DNA from: Chondrus crispus
Taxonomy: Eukaryota > Rhodophyta > Florideophyceae > Gigartinales > Gigartinaceae
Assembly (NCBI RefSeq): GCF_000350225.1
Contig: NW_005179017.1
Coordinates: forward strand, 62,001 to 126,000
Length of the DNA stretch: 64,000 nt
Direction: 5' to 3'
Shown here: one piece after another, positions 20,239 through 31,825 of the stretch
Numbering within the stretch: the stretch's first letter is position 1
Layout: each line of letters begins with the position of its first letter
Program-made: the position numbers and the translations under genes
The notes under the pieces: model-generated
The model's input: the letters and a program-made list of their open reading frames with translations, nothing else
What the model was told of the DNA's origin: nothing
Databases searched by the model: none

Positions 20239-23200
20239 GTGCCCAGCCTCAGAAGCCTAGGCACCCCCGATCCGGCTGCGCCAGTGGAAGCGCAGCCGGG
20301 TAACCGAACGGAAGTCCAGGCCATCTGCTTCTTCAAGAAGCAGAATTACAAGATCTCCGCGACGATTGGTCAGAAGCAGGCGTTGATGGTCGCCATCACA
20401 CCAGTGCTGGACTCAGGAGCCGGCCCAAACCTCATCCATTTACGGTGTGTCGCCGAGTCGTGGCGACCATCGATAAAACCGGTTCGGAGCCCAGCGCTCA
20501 TCGACGCGTCAAACCGCGCGATGAAGGCACTAGGGGAAATCCCCCTGCTCGTCCGAATCGGTGAGTTTGTGGCGCGCGTCCCGTTCCTGGTAGTCACGAG
20601 CCTCGCCGTGGACTGTATCCTCGGTACGACCTTCCTGGATCGCCACGTCAAAGCGATCCTCCCACCGCAACGGAAGGTCGTGTTCCACGACGCGCCACCC
20701 GTGGCGTTAGTCGGAACAACCCCCTCGAGGCACGACCGCAAGATGGCCTCGAGGAGCACCGCACAACAACTACCGCCGTCGGATAAACCCGAACGGAGGC
20801 AGGTGGCGTTCCCCGCCAACACACCGTCACGGAAGATCCGCCTCGTCAGAGGGGTGACAATTCCCCCGATGACGCAGGCCATGGTGAGGGTCGCCACGCC
20901 GGTGGGGGGGCTGTGTTTTTTACAGAACTCCCCAAAAACCGCGCACAGGAATTTGACCCTCATGGCACAGGGGGTCATGGATGTTGCCCCCGAAAAACCG
21001 TTCTCGGTAATGCTCAGCAATTTTGGGCACCGCTCGGTTCACATCCCGAAGAATACCGTGGTCGGACTGGCTCTTCCGTCGCCCACTCACATCCTGACCC
21101 TTGGCGACTCGGCCGCGGAAGCGGCCGAAGCTAAGGAAGGGGGAGGGATATTTAATTCCAACCTCTCAACCGCAAAGGAGGGCGCGGAAGAAGCCGCTGA
21201 CAACCGTACGGACAAGGGCGGGGCTGAACAAGCCACGCCGCCCAAGGCGCACCCCGGGGCGGTTGGAACGGATAAACCCGAAGACACCGCCGCCCCTGAG
21301 GAGGACCCCAAGGCCTGGCAGGAGGACGTCCACATCGGTGCCGAGGACGAGGAGGTACGCTCGGAGATCCTCGAGGTACTGTCCAAATTCAAGGACATGT
21401 GGACCGGCCGGCTGGGAAAAATCGGGGCCACGAAGCACCGGATTGAGCTCAAGCCCGGTGCTCGCCCGATTTACCAGGCGCCTTACCGCGCCGGACCAAC
21501 CGCACGGGAAAAAGAGAAAACGGAGATCGACCGCATGCTCCGGGCAGGGGTAATCGAACCCGCCACGGCCGAATGGGCAAGCCCCGTGGTATTCGTCCCT
21601 AAAAAGGATGGTACCATGCGGTTCTGTGTCGACTACAGAAGGCTCAACGCAGTCACCGTTCGGGATTCCTATCCGTTGCCGAGGATGGACGAGTGCATCG
21701 ATTCCCTCGGCGACGCTACTGTCTTTACCACGCTGGATTGCAACAGCGGGTATTGGCAAGTAGAAATCGCCGAGGAGGATCGCGACAAGACGACGTTCGC
21801 GTCGCACTGCGGGTTGTACCGATTCCTCCGCATGCCGTTCGGGTTGAAGAACGCCCCCGCTACCTTCCAGCGGGCCGTCGACATTATACTGTCGCGGGTA
21901 AAATGGGAAACCGCACTGGTGTACCTGGATGATGTTATTATCTACTCCAAGACCGTAACGGAACACGTCGCGCACGTCCGCGAGGTTCTACGCCTACTGC
22001 GGGACGCGGGCGTGTCGCTGAAGCTGTCGAAGTGCGCCTTCTTTGACACCTCGGTCACCTACCTGGGACACGTGATTCGACCAGGTAGGTTGGAGGTCGA
22101 CCGCCGCAACGCGCTCTCCCTCGAGCGCGCGCGACCTCCCCAGAACCAAACGGAATTGCAGTCATTCTTAGGAATGTGCAACGTGTACCGTCGGTTCGTG
22201 AAGGGCTTCGCAAAAATAGCCGCTCCGCTAAACCGGAAGACGGGGAAAAATCAACCCTTCGAGTTTGAGGTTCTTACCGATGAGGAATACGAGGCGTTCG
22301 TGGCACTCAAGAAGCGCCTCGTGTCCCCACCGATCCTCGCTCTACCCCGTTACGGAAAGAAATACACCCTGGACACGGACGCTTGCGCGTACCAGGTCGG
22401 CTGTGCCCTACTACAGGAGCAGCCGGACGGCGACCGCCTACCGATCGGTTATTGGAGCCGCGCTCTCACGGACGCGGAGAGGAACTACACCACTACCGAG
22501 AAGGAATGCCTCTCCGTCGTATGGAGTATTCTCACGCTTCGACCATACCTGTATGGGAATACGTTCGACCTCCGTACGGATCATGAGGCCCTCCGCTGGG
22601 TTCTCAACCTGGCGGATAGCTCCGGCCGGCTAGCGCGCTGGCGTCTCCGCCTAGCCGAGTACGACTACGACGTACAGTACCGGCCGGGTATTAAGCACCA
22701 ACTGGCGGATGGTGTATCACGCCTCCGAGTTGACGGCGCAACCTCCGAACCGGTGGACGACGAGGTCCCGTGTTTCGCGGTACAATGGCAAGAGGAGGAG
22801 CATAACCCCCGCCAAGGTACCGTACACTGGGAGACCCCCGTCGACCCGGGGAGAGCTGAGCACGCTTTCGCGGTTATACCCGAAGAACGCGACGTCTCAT
22901 CCGTAACGGTGGAAGAGTTCCTTCGGGAACAGGCCGACGACCCCTTCTGTAGGGCGGCCGCCGAGACTGTGGGGAACCCGGACTCGCGTTACGACATTGA
23001 CCGATACGGGTTCGTCGTCCGCAAGTCCCCCCTCGATGGGACCCTGCAGCGGGTGGTACCGAAGCGGCTCCGGGCGAAGATATTGTACCTCGCCCATCAT
23101 CCCCGCCTAGCCGGACACCCGGGCGGTACGAGGATGTACTATACCCTCCGGCGGGAATATTATTGGCCTCATATGGCCAACGACGCCTTCAGTACCGTAC

Positions 23201-24411
23201 GGAACTGCGCGTCATGCGCTGCCACCCGGGGAACCCTGGTGAGGCACCAGAAGGATCTCAAGCTCTTCCCAGCGGCAGGACCGCTGGATTTCGTCGCCAT
23301 GGACCTGCTGGGCCCTTTACCGAAGACGGCGCACGGGAATCGCCACGTGCTCGTCATGACCGACCGGTTTACGAAGCTGACGCGCAGCATCCCGTTACGG
23401 ACAACCACCGCGTCGGTCGTGGCAAACGCCTTCCTGGACAATTGGGTCTACGTATACGGCGCACCTCGTTACGTGCTAACCGATAACGGACCACAATTTG
23501 CCGCCAAGTTCTTCGACGCGGTGTGTGCCCTCCTGGGGGTGAGGCAGTACCTGACTACCGCCTATCACCCCCAGACAAATGGGCAAACCGAACGGTTCAA
23601 CCGTACTCTGGTACAGCGCCTCCGACATTATGTCGCGGAGCACCAGAGGGACTGGGACGAATACATCCAGCCCCTGACCTTCGCGTATAACACGCAGGTC
23701 CACCGGTCGACGGAGACAACCCCGTTCGACCTGGTGCTGACGCGACCACCGTCCGGTTTGGCACTGCCTGGTACTGTACCGCAGGATGCCGTCTCCAACA
23801 CGGAAGATCCGAGGACCCCGGTACAGTACAAGCGCGCGACGCTGCGTAAACTCCGCGACGCCCTTGAGCGCGCGCGGGTGAAGCTAACCGCGGCGCAAAG
23901 GCGATACCAGGCCGACTTCGATAAGAAGGTGCGTTTCCGTCCGGTCATCGAGGTGGGAGACCTGGTCTATGGTGACCGCCCACCTCGGCCATTGACGAGT
24001 ACCGAACGGGGAGATCTGCCAAGTAATGACGGAGGACCCTCCGTCAAGCTGTTGCCGAAAACGGAAGGCCCGTTTCGGGTCCGATCCGCTACGGAGAACA
24101 CAGTGGTCGTCGATCAAGACGGAGTCTCAAACCGCGTGAGCATCGATCGGATAACCCGGATGCCGCGGGGACCCCGCGACGTCGCTACGGCCGCCCCGAC
24201 CCAGCCCGCGGCGGCCGGAGAACCCGAACCCGCCGCGGAGTATGTGATCGACCATCTGGTCGGTCACCGGGAGAACCGCACAGGAACCCAGTACAAGGTC
24301 CGCTGGTATGGGTACGCCCCAGCGGACGACACCTGGGAACCCGCGGAGGGACTCCCCCAGGCCTTCATAGACCGCTTCTGGCGCACGCGGGCGGCAGCAC
24401 GCCACCGCTAA
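20239..24411 (+). CDS. pol: Pol polyprotein of element A (PR-RT-RNaseH-IN-chromodomain)
   Basis: An intact frame of 1390 codons from the first GTG; it is open from 20170. A retropepsin motif VLDSGAGPNLIH lies near residue 58. The reverse transcriptase has FVPKKDGTMRFCVDYRRLN and the catalytic YLDD at about 562-565. RNase H starts with TDACAYQVGCALLQ and includes the IGYWSRAL and TDHEALRW blocks. Integrase has an H-H-C-C zinc site, then catalytic D, TDNGPQF and ERFNRT (about 1020-1120), with a YNTQVHRSTETTPF block. The C-terminus (about 1334-1388) is a chromodomain (YKVRWYGYAPADDTWEP) that would direct integration to modified histones. It copies element RNA and integrates the cDNA. All key residues are present, so it may be functional. 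Confidence 0.95.
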   Translation: MPSLRSLGTPDPAAPVEAQPGNRTEVQAICFFKKQNYKISATIGQKQALMVAITPVLDSGAGPNLIHLRCVAESWRPSIKPVRSPALIDASNRAMKALGEIPLLVRIGEFVARVPFLVVTSLAVDCILGTTFLDRHVKAILPPQRKVVFHDAPPVALVGTTPSRHDRKMASRSTAQQLPPSDKPERRQVAFPANTPSRKIRLVRGVTIPPMTQAMVRVATPVGGLCFLQNSPKTAHRNLTLMAQGVMDVAPEKPFSVMLSNFGHRSVHIPKNTVVGLALPSPTHILTLGDSAAEAAEAKEGGGIFNSNLSTAKEGAEEAADNRTDKGGAEQATPPKAHPGAVGTDKPEDTAAPEEDPKAWQEDVHIGAEDEEVRSEILEVLSKFKDMWTGRLGKIGATKHRIELKPGARPIYQAPYRAGPTAREKEKTEIDRMLRAGVIEPATAEWASPVVFVPKKDGTMRFCVDYRRLNAVTVRDSYPLPRMDECIDSLGDATVFTTLDCNSGYWQVEIAEEDRDKTTFASHCGLYRFLRMPFGLKNAPATFQRAVDIILSRVKWETALVYLDDVIIYSKTVTEHVAHVREVLRLLRDAGVSLKLSKCAFFDTSVTYLGHVIRPGRLEVDRRNALSLERARPPQNQTELQSFLGMCNVYRRFVKGFAKIAAPLNRKTGKNQPFEFEVLTDEEYEAFVALKKRLVSPPILALPRYGKKYTLDTDACAYQVGCALLQEQPDGDRLPIGYWSRALTDAERNYTTTEKECLSVVWSILTLRPYLYGNTFDLRTDHEALRWVLNLADSSGRLARWRLRLAEYDYDVQYRPGIKHQLADGVSRLRVDGATSEPVDDEVPCFAVQWQEEEHNPRQGTVHWETPVDPGRAEHAFAVIPEERDVSSVTVEEFLREQADDPFCRAAAETVGNPDSRYDIDRYGFVVRKSPLDGTLQRVVPKRLRAKILYLAHHPRLAGHPGGTRMYYTLRREYYWPHMANDAFSTVRNCASCAATRGTLVRHQKDLKLFPAAGPLDFVAMDLLGPLPKTAHGNRHVLVMTDRFTKLTRSIPLRTTTASVVANAFLDNWVYVYGAPRYVLTDNGPQFAAKFFDAVCALLGVRQYLTTAYHPQTNGQTERFNRTLVQRLRHYVAEHQRDWDEYIQPLTFAYNTQVHRSTETTPFDLVLTRPPSGLALPGTVPQDAVSNTEDPRTPVQYKRATLRKLRDALERARVKLTAAQRRYQADFDKKVRFRPVIEVGDLVYGDRPPRPLTSTERGDLPSNDGGPSVKLLPKTEGPFRVRSATENTVVVDQDGVSNRVSIDRITRMPRGPRDVATAAPTQPAAAGEPEPAAEYVIDHLVGHRENRTGTQYKVRWYGYAPADDTWEPAEGLPQAFIDRFWRTRAAARHR

Positions 24412-24528
24412 CACCGCACTGGGCAACCCAGCGCGGGGCGGGACGATCCCGAGAAGAACCTCCCCCGCGCGGCGGCCAATCGCCAGCGCAAACCCCGCGC
24501 CGGAAGACACGGCGCAGGATGGGGCAAG

Positions 24529-24541
24529 CCCTACAAGAAAA
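24529..24541 (+). repeat. Left terminal inverted repeat of the CACTA-type element
   Basis: CCCTACAAGAAAA follows the AAG target duplication. ATTGCACTGTA (24584-24594) lies just inside. The C-C-C-T-A start departs from the classic CACTA end by one base but keeps the superfamily pattern and its 3-bp target duplication. Confidence 0.8.
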
Positions 24542-24841
24542 TTAAAATTATTTTTGGGTGTAATTTGATCATTCTTTGGAATTATTGCACTGTATGGATG
24601 ATTGCCTCGGAGTGCAGTCAAGTACTTTCCAGCAAGTTGAATGTGATGGCGACGGGATCATTCCTTGTTGTACTTACGCTCATGTCACGCTCCTCGGCCT
24701 ATCCAAGGGACCTCCCTTTTGACACCCCTAAATGACAGGGAAACGTAGCTTCTGAATGCCGCACGCTTGGCTGTCTCCTCCTCCCCCTGTTTTGTTCTGA
24801 GCACTCCATAGGACTCCAAAGACACCCATATCACGCTCACT

Positions 24842-25331
24842 CTATGCTCCCGTCGTCCCCCTCGAGAGCGGTATAAATCGGCATTGCGGCGTTTTTGCAC
24901 TGCTCTTTATTCGGTTCCTCGGCACTATATACGTCCCCCCGTGCGCCCGCTGCTGCTGCTGGCCTCGCCGCACCCGCAAGAGCCGCCCTCCGAGCTGCCG
25001 CTCGTCGCCGACGACCTCTCCACCCCGCCCGCTCGCCCACCCCGTCGCCCACCCCGTCGCCCACGCCCTTGCCGCCGTCCTCTCCGTGCGCCCCGCCCGC
25101 GCCACTGCCGCCGTCCATCGTCCGTCTCGACGCCTTGCTCGCCGGCGCCCTGATCGGCCCGCACTTCGCCGCGCGCCACCCGGCCTTGACCCTGCCGCGG
25201 CGCCCCGCCGACGCCGACGCCCACCCCTCGCTCGCCGCCGCCGTCTCGCGCTCGCGCCGCGCCCTGCGCATGCTGGCCGTCGTCCTGTGGCAGCTAGTCC
25301 CGCACTTCACACACTATGCACTCTCCTCTCA
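24842..25331. other. Extremely GC-rich segment, possible captured fragment
   Basis: GC content is far above that of the neighbouring AT-balanced CACTA sequence, with runs such as CGCCCACCCCGTCGCCCA. Frames are open on both strands because of composition. A forward segment reading ALLAGALIGPHFAARHP then MLAVVLWQLVPHF looks protein-like but matches no family I recognise. It may be a fifth captured host fragment. Confidence 0.35.
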
Positions 25332-28300
25332 CTACCTCCCTCTCATCCCACGCAAAACACGGTTTTTCCCATCCTCAGAAAACTGGTTTTCATCCAGTAA
25401 TGCATCCGCGAGAATGTTGTCGTCTAAAACATAACATCTCTTCCGTCCCCTTCTGTAGGTAGAACTGCTTCTGTTCGTCGGCTCATGGCGTAAAGCTGAT
25501 GGGACGATGTGATCTACGACGCTAATGAGGCGCCGCATGATCGACATGTCTTCCACGGTCGTTGCCGAAAATGCATGCCTTGCTTCACAGTTTTTGTACA
25601 CTTGGCCCTGCGCTCCAACTTCCATACCAGCAATCCAATCGAAAACACCGACCGTATAGGTATCCTGCCAATGCTCCCATCTGCTTGAGAGCTGAGACTC
25701 GACATCCACCTCAAAACTTATGAGCTTCAGCAATCTCCCGTAATAGATATCCAAGTCCACTTCCTGACTCCCGCTCATTTCGCATGCGACGCACCAACTT
25801 GCACGCACCCTACGATTTGTCCTACTCCAGCGACGAAGATCATAAAACGATGCGCAGGTCCGTGTGCTCGATCCGCAGAGGAATTCTACACGTTTCCAAA
25901 ACATGCAATGAGATGCGGTAGCCAACGCAAGCTCTGCCTCCCGCACTGTCATGCCGTCGTACTTGCGCTTTAAATAGCTTCGAAGGAGGTTTAAAAGGCG
26001 TTCATCATCGCCAGATAATGATTCAGGATTCAAATTCTCATTGAGGCTCCGTTTGTAGCCCGTCCCCAAAAGGCGGTGGCCCCCCTCCCCACATTCGTTC
26101 AGAAACAAAGATGCTCCCTCGTTAAATGGAATCTGGAATTGTGACTTGTAACTCTCAATAGACAGAGCATTTCTAAACAGAGAGGCCGCGGCTAATCTCC
26201 TAGCATTTAGCCTGCCCAATATCCAACCAATATAGCGCTCCATCCAGTATTGCGAGTAACCAACTGGTGGGCCACACTCACGGATACCTTCCTCAAGGTG
26301 GAGGAGCAAGTGAAATACATACTTGCAAAGGTTGACCCGGTCGCGCCGATATTTGTAGTATTCCTGTTCGTAATGGGTATAAAATTTCTTCGACAATCGT
26401 CCTACCTCCTTAATGTCACCCTCAAGGAGTACTGGCCTCCAGCACAATTCCATGAGTTTCACAAAGTCTGCCCATCCTGATAGATACGGTTCTGTGAGGT
26501 GGCCGTCGAGAACAATGAGGCTGTAAGACAGAACAAAATTCTTGACTTCGGCTGATTTCCAGTCCGCGAACCGACTCAGAGCTCTCGGCCGACTTGCCAG
26601 TTGGCTTGCAATACCCCCTCCGAACCGCTGCAGCTCTTCGTCAATTTCTTTGATGGCATTGCGCCCAAGACAAAACGCATCAGTACCTCCAGAGCACCAT
26701 AGACGAACCATATCCTTACCAATGTTATAGAACAAGTGCATTATGTCTATTGGAAACGAACTGTATGGTAAGATGTTTGGTAGCCTGAACAGAACCGAGT
26801 CTTCCACGATCCCAGTTTCGGTTTGACGACGTGATTTTGTCTGTGCAGTCAGCATCGCGAGCTCCGCAATGGTGTCGGTATTTTCCTGCGTAGTTCGTAG
26901 ATGCAGAAACCTGACATTGAACTGCCTATTTGTCGTACCATCTGCGGAGATCCATTTCGAGGGATAATATGTATGTCTATGCTCCTCGCAATATACACCC
27001 TCAATGTTACAGAAGCGACATGGCCGCTTGCCGTTGTGCCCTTTTACCCCCGCCATCTTCTTCACTGCCGGGAGATCCCCAGAGCACCAGACCAGATGCA
27101 CACGAACGCGACGTACAATGCCGTCATAAAACAAAAAATCTTGCCCTCCATCTGCATTGATAGCTTCCAACTCCTTGACCAATGGCTCGAGAAACGATTG
27201 AAGGTTTGTCGGCTCGGAAGGGCCTGGGATAAAAGCGAAGGGAACCACGTTCTTGACAGAGAATCTCAAATGGGGGGGCAGGTTACAAATTATAGCCGCT
27301 ATGGGCCACACATCGTAAGACTTATTACGGAAAGCTTGGAACCCATCCGTTGATATTGCCAAGAAAATATCGTCCCGAACGGCATCTTCCCCACCGTACA
27401 GCTCACATATCCTTCTGTATGCTTCTGCATCGAAGAAATCCCGAACGCGGTCGCCGCACCCAAACTCGGTTGACGAGAGGTAATCATATAGCTGCTCGCA
27501 TCTGGCTTTGCTACCGAACCAATCCTGCAGTCTGGGAGCCAGCGTAATCCATGACATTTTAACGGCATCTGGTCCCTCTGTGGGTGGCCTTTGGCTGTGA
27601 CATATCGAGCATTCTGTTATGCTTTCGTCATAAAAGCACATGTGACCGGAGCATATCGGGTAATCTCGAACACATTGATCCATTCCGGATTCTCTTCTCA
27701 TACGTGCATCGACGGTTTTCCATCGCTTGTACGGAGCTTGCATGATTTGCATCAAGTCGTCCATTGCACTTTCGGTCAGCCCATGCTTGACTGACCAATC
27801 TACCAAACCGCGGTTCTGCGAGGCCCATATTCCGAAAGCGGTCTGCCTGTCGTCTTCTCCTTCCAGTTCCATGTCTGCCATGTCTTCGTCGTCTATGTCC
27901 AATTCATTCCCCGTACCTTCAGATGACCCTTCATCGCCGAATGTCATGGCCGCCTCCCCTTCTGCGACTTCCGGTTCTATATCGCCCTCGACGGCATCCT
28001 CATCTATTTCATATGCATCAGAAATTACACCGCCGACGTCTTCCCCGATCACCTCACTACCGACAGATGCCTGACTTCCCATCAAAAAGCTACCACCATG
28101 TTCTTCTTCATTACCGCTGACCCATAAATTACCATCATGTTCTTCTTCATTCCCGCTTCCAGTCTCCATCGCCTTCTCTGCCAACTCCTCCCCACTGGCG
28201 GCGAATGGCCCCTCCACAGCATCCAAAACTAAAGTTGGCCCTGACACTACTCCCTCCTGCACCGCGCCAGAGCCTGAAACTTCCAATCTCCCCTGGGCGC

Positions 28301-28547
28301 CACTATCTTCTGTATTCCCCGTACTGCTTCGTGATAATACATCATCCATCTCCTGGTCGTATTGCGCACGAACATCCGCTGCATTTGCTTCTATCGGGCC
28401 CCACCGGAGATCGCCCTCCAATCCCTCCGCGATCCGATTTTTGTTTCCCTTCCGTCTGTGATTTAGCATTGTTGACCGAGAGACCGCTTTGCCTCTCGGA
28501 TAACAGATACACATGTATTCAGGCAAACATACATAACTCGTAGGCAT
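25332..28547 (-). CDS. CACTA/EnSpm transposase (tnp2 family)
   Basis: An ATG-initiated intact frame of 1071 codons. Residues 60-235 are acidic and low complexity. A zinc-binding cluster spans C299 to C316 (ending ECSIC), followed by the tnp2 core: TLAPRLQDWF, then FLAISTDGFQAFRNKSYDVWP with the likely catalytic Asp401, NLPPHLRF, a PAVKKMAGVKGHNGKRPCRFC zinc-knuckle block, and FPIDIMHLFYNIGKDMV with a further acidic residue. A C-terminal YYGRLLKLISFEVDV block is seen in many tnp2 proteins. It should bind the subterminal repeats and cut and paste the element. It occupies the left third, transcribed toward the left end. No frameshift or stop is present. Confidence 0.93.
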   Translation of the reverse strand: MPTSYVCLPEYMCICYPRGKAVSRSTMLNHRRKGNKNRIAEGLEGDLRWGPIEANAADVRAQYDQEMDDVLSRSSTGNTEDSGAQGRLEVSGSGAVQEGVVSGPTLVLDAVEGPFAASGEELAEKAMETGSGNEEEHDGNLWVSGNEEEHGGSFLMGSQASVGSEVIGEDVGGVISDAYEIDEDAVEGDIEPEVAEGEAAMTFGDEGSSEGTGNELDIDDEDMADMELEGEDDRQTAFGIWASQNRGLVDWSVKHGLTESAMDDLMQIMQAPYKRWKTVDARMRRESGMDQCVRDYPICSGHMCFYDESITECSICHSQRPPTEGPDAVKMSWITLAPRLQDWFGSKARCEQLYDYLSSTEFGCGDRVRDFFDAEAYRRICELYGGEDAVRDDIFLAISTDGFQAFRNKSYDVWPIAAIICNLPPHLRFSVKNVVPFAFIPGPSEPTNLQSFLEPLVKELEAINADGGQDFLFYDGIVRRVRVHLVWCSGDLPAVKKMAGVKGHNGKRPCRFCNIEGVYCEEHRHTYYPSKWISADGTTNRQFNVRFLHLRTTQENTDTIAELAMLTAQTKSRRQTETGIVEDSVLFRLPNILPYSSFPIDIMHLFYNIGKDMVRLWCSGGTDAFCLGRNAIKEIDEELQRFGGGIASQLASRPRALSRFADWKSAEVKNFVLSYSLIVLDGHLTEPYLSGWADFVKLMELCWRPVLLEGDIKEVGRLSKKFYTHYEQEYYKYRRDRVNLCKYVFHLLLHLEEGIRECGPPVGYSQYWMERYIGWILGRLNARRLAAASLFRNALSIESYKSQFQIPFNEGASLFLNECGEGGHRLLGTGYKRSLNENLNPESLSGDDERLLNLLRSYLKRKYDGMTVREAELALATASHCMFWKRVEFLCGSSTRTCASFYDLRRWSRTNRRVRASWCVACEMSGSQEVDLDIYYGRLLKLISFEVDVESQLSSRWEHWQDTYTVGVFDWIAGMEVGAQGQVYKNCEARHAFSATTVEDMSIMRRLISVVDHIVPSALRHEPTNRSSSTYRRGRKRCYVLDDNILADALLDENQFSEDGKNRVLRGMRGR

Positions 28548-29216
28548 CGTACATAGTTCTAAACTTAGAGGTGCAGTTGAGGTTCATTCACGATCGACTT
28601 TTCAGACTCCTGAAATATCTCCGTGACGTTGGGAAAAGTGTGGCATAATTGTCTTCTGGCATTGATGAAGGAATGACAAAGTGAGACAGATCTGCTATTT
28701 TTTGGCATCGGAACATGGTGAAGAGATAGTGCCCTGTGAGACCGCCTGTGGCATCACCGTCACCGTCTCGAGACTTACAACTGCGTCCGTCCTCAACTGC
28801 GATGGGCAATCCAAAGGCAATTCGTGACGGTACCGCACAAGACGTGTCGTCACGTGACTGTCATGGTCATTTGTACTTGACATTGTCGTCAACAATTGAC
28901 ACCGCGACAGGGATACGTAAGTCTTGGTAATCGCGCCAGTCCGCGAAGTGCATCCCTTCCAAACAAAAAGTTGCACGCTGATTGTAGTGCGAAGCGAAAC
29001 CACGATAAACCACGATATCCCTTCGATGCGTTCCATATGACCAAAAGCAACTCCCCTCCTACGTGCTATAAAAACTGCTCTTAATGTGACGCGATGCATA
29101 TGTCAAGCTGCTTGAGTCATCGGCTCCTTGTCCATCCCAGTTACGCAACACCTATCCCATCCTCTTTCTTCTCTGCCCTTCCCTAGACACATTCCAATCA
29201 TCCATCATATCCTGCG

Positions 29217-30041
29217 ATGCCCCCGATGACTCCCTTCGATCGATCCATTGAGAGGGCCAAAGATGAAATATTGATCGAAGTCAGGAAGGATTTTGCCAAG
29301 CTCAATAAACGTCTGGACACGTTGGAGCCGACTTCACGTCTGCCACCAATTCCTAGTCCCAGTCGCGGTCCGATGTACACCCGGGACCCAAACGTGGCTA
29401 AAGTTTTGCGAGAAGAGATCGAACTTCGTAACTCCGGAATGTCCGCCGAACAGGAGAAATATGTGGAGTTTCCGTTTGGTGTTTCAGATAAAAAGTTGAA
29501 CACCGATGCCAAAGATGCCCTTGACCACATCATGTTGCAGAAGATTGGAGAGAAGTATGGGAACTGGACATGGGCCACCGCGGCGAGGACGACGCACCGA
29601 GCTCAATGCGAAGCCGTTATCAGGGCTGCATCCAACTCTCCGGACTTCATCGTATTCAGGCAGACTTCAAACAAATGGGCTATCAGAGATCTAGCTGCAC
29701 AGCGCATGAAGTCTAAGAAGTCTTATGATCTGAACAGCCTAGATAAAGTTGAGGATGCAACTGATGTAAACCCACCAACGATAAATGTGACGACCACAGC
29801 AGATGTACAAGTCACAGCGCATGCTGGATTGGAACCGGCTTCAAAGCGAGTTAGGATCGAGGCTCCCCCAACTGCTATTCCCAACAGAACAGATTCTAAT
29901 CAGGCGATTGCTCGCGGTCGTGGGCGTGGTGTTTGTCGTGGTCGTGGTCGCGGCCGCGGCCGCGGTAGCAGAGGCAGTCGTGGACGCAGTAGCAGAGGCG
30001 GTCGTGGACGTGGGGGATCTGTTGCATCGGTTTCTGGTTGA
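29217..30041 (+). CDS. RGG-box protein of the CACTA-type element
   Basis: An ATG-initiated 274-codon frame divergent from the transposase, about 670 bp from its start. Residues 8-40 are a predicted coiled coil (IERAKDEILIEVRKDFAKLN). The middle is mixed with FVFRQTSNKWAIRD. The last 50 residues are almost entirely RG/RGR/SRG repeats, an RGG box typical of nucleic-acid binding. CACTA elements often encode a second DNA-binding protein (TnpA-type) beside the transposase; this position and composition suggest such a helper, though no homology is claimed. Confidence 0.6.
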   Translation: MPPMTPFDRSIERAKDEILIEVRKDFAKLNKRLDTLEPTSRLPPIPSPSRGPMYTRDPNVAKVLREEIELRNSGMSAEQEKYVEFPFGVSDKKLNTDAKDALDHIMLQKIGEKYGNWTWATAARTTHRAQCEAVIRAASNSPDFIVFRQTSNKWAIRDLAAQRMKSKKSYDLNSLDKVEDATDVNPPTINVTTTADVQVTAHAGLEPASKRVRIEAPPTAIPNRTDSNQAIARGRGRGVCRGRGRGRGRGSRGSRGRSSRGGRGRGGSVASVSG

Positions 30042-31825
30042 AGCTTGACTCCATGCGGTTTCATTCTTTGGTACAGTGAAACATTGTGCCATAAATTGTT
30101 TTGGCTTAGGCCAACGAATTCGACCTCCACATAAGCGGGACATTCCAATCTCTCCAAAATAGAATCGCGGGTGACCCCGTCTGAATTATTACGTCTGAAT
30201 ATGTCCAAAGATGCTATGCACTTCGGTTGGACTGTCTTCTGTAGATTGTTCTTAGTCGCAATAAATCGAGACACACGCAACGGGAAAGCATCTCTTGTTA
30301 GTCACGCGCAATATGCGAAAAATGGTGATTTGAGCCTTTGCATATGCGCGAAAGAAACCAAACCTGATAGGAACGCGCCTTGTCTTCATATTATATCGGA
30401 ACTCAATAGAGAATTTCGTTCAATATTGATCGGAATACATAAGATTCGATATAGCTCTTGAATAGGTAGACCACAGCTTACGAACCAATGTTCGGGCGAA
30501 AACGGACAGGATCAACCGAGCAAGACAAACTAGGTAGTTAGAAACAAGGCACATGACACAGCATAATTCCCGCAGTGATGATCATACGCACAAGGTTCGT
30601 TTCCGACGCACGCAACATTCGGCCCCGCATTTGCATCAATGCATTGTATGACGGCTGTGACAGACTGCCTGTAGGAACATCGATAAATAATGAAAAAGAC
30701 AGATATAAGAAGAGTGACTACGGAAGTTGCAAAACACCGTTTGCGCGAGAGACTTTTGCGCGGCGATAGGCTTGAAGGGAGAAGTTCAGATATTTGCATC
30801 GCTCGCGCACGCCCAATAATGCGTCTGCTCATTCACGTGAAGCTTAAATTCGTTTTTGCTTCAAACCTCTGAGGAATTAAGAAATGGATGTGTGCGTAGA
30901 GGTGGTATACAGAGAACGCAAAGGCGTCGGTGGGGACATGTTTCTCTGGCTTGATTTCGGGGGTAATTTGATCCCCGACTCTCCCTGAACCGAATGTATT
31001 ACCTCTCGGAGTCATTGAGTCTGTTCGGGATACCGCTATTGCCCTCTAAAGGAGTAGGTATGAATCGCAAGTGGGGTCCAACGACCTTGATTGAAAGCTT
31101 GCACGACTTCCGCGCATGGGGCAAGCGTTAAAGTTGAACGCGACCTAAGATGAGGTCTTCTCCGGCGTGCCCACCGGGGTTGCCGTCAGTTGTTGCAACA
31201 CGATACCACGCCGAACGCATGGTCTGCATCATGGAACATGAGGGAATGCAGGAACTGATCCGCGACGCGCGCCGTCCCGAGATTTCGTGGAATGCGTAAT
31301 ATCATGATGCGAATAGGAAATGACGCGTATCAAATGGGTTCGATTGTGGCCTCCCAGCAGGTGCGTAATTGGGCAATGCCGGATATCCGGGAATGGGACA
31401 TAATTGACTTTTTAAAATAAATTCAAGAAATCATCAGTGTAGTCCTGTTGGATATTAAGTCTTGAGACTGAGATCAGCCATACCATCCAGGTCTCTGGTA
31501 CCTCAAAGCCAACACGCATGCGAACGAACAAGAGAGTCGTGGTATGGAAAGGGTCGGGATCTTGATTCCCTAGATGGACACTGCTTTGTCTCTTCGCGGT
31601 GACCGCCAAGTGAGTCTATGTATCGTGCACTACATCTTGTACGCATCAACGTCAGCGATGCCCGCGAAGATTGGAGGGCCGCAGCGGGATGCAGGCGTCG
31701 TCGTTGACGAGTTTTCCCACTGAAGAGAAGACTAGAGGTGCAGTAGGTGTAAAACATGGCGACAGCGTTGGGGAGAAGGGCAGTAATGTCATTGAACGGC
31801 GGCGGCCGCCCGCAAGGAGAGTGGT
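30042..31825. other. CACTA interior without a supported gene
   Basis: Several frames of 60-100 codons occur. One reverse frame (30530-30832) has a hydrophobic stretch (VVTLLISVFFIIY), and around 31200 a forward stretch reads MVCIMEHEGMQELIRDARR, but neither is recognised. These may be further degraded captured pieces. Confidence 0.4.
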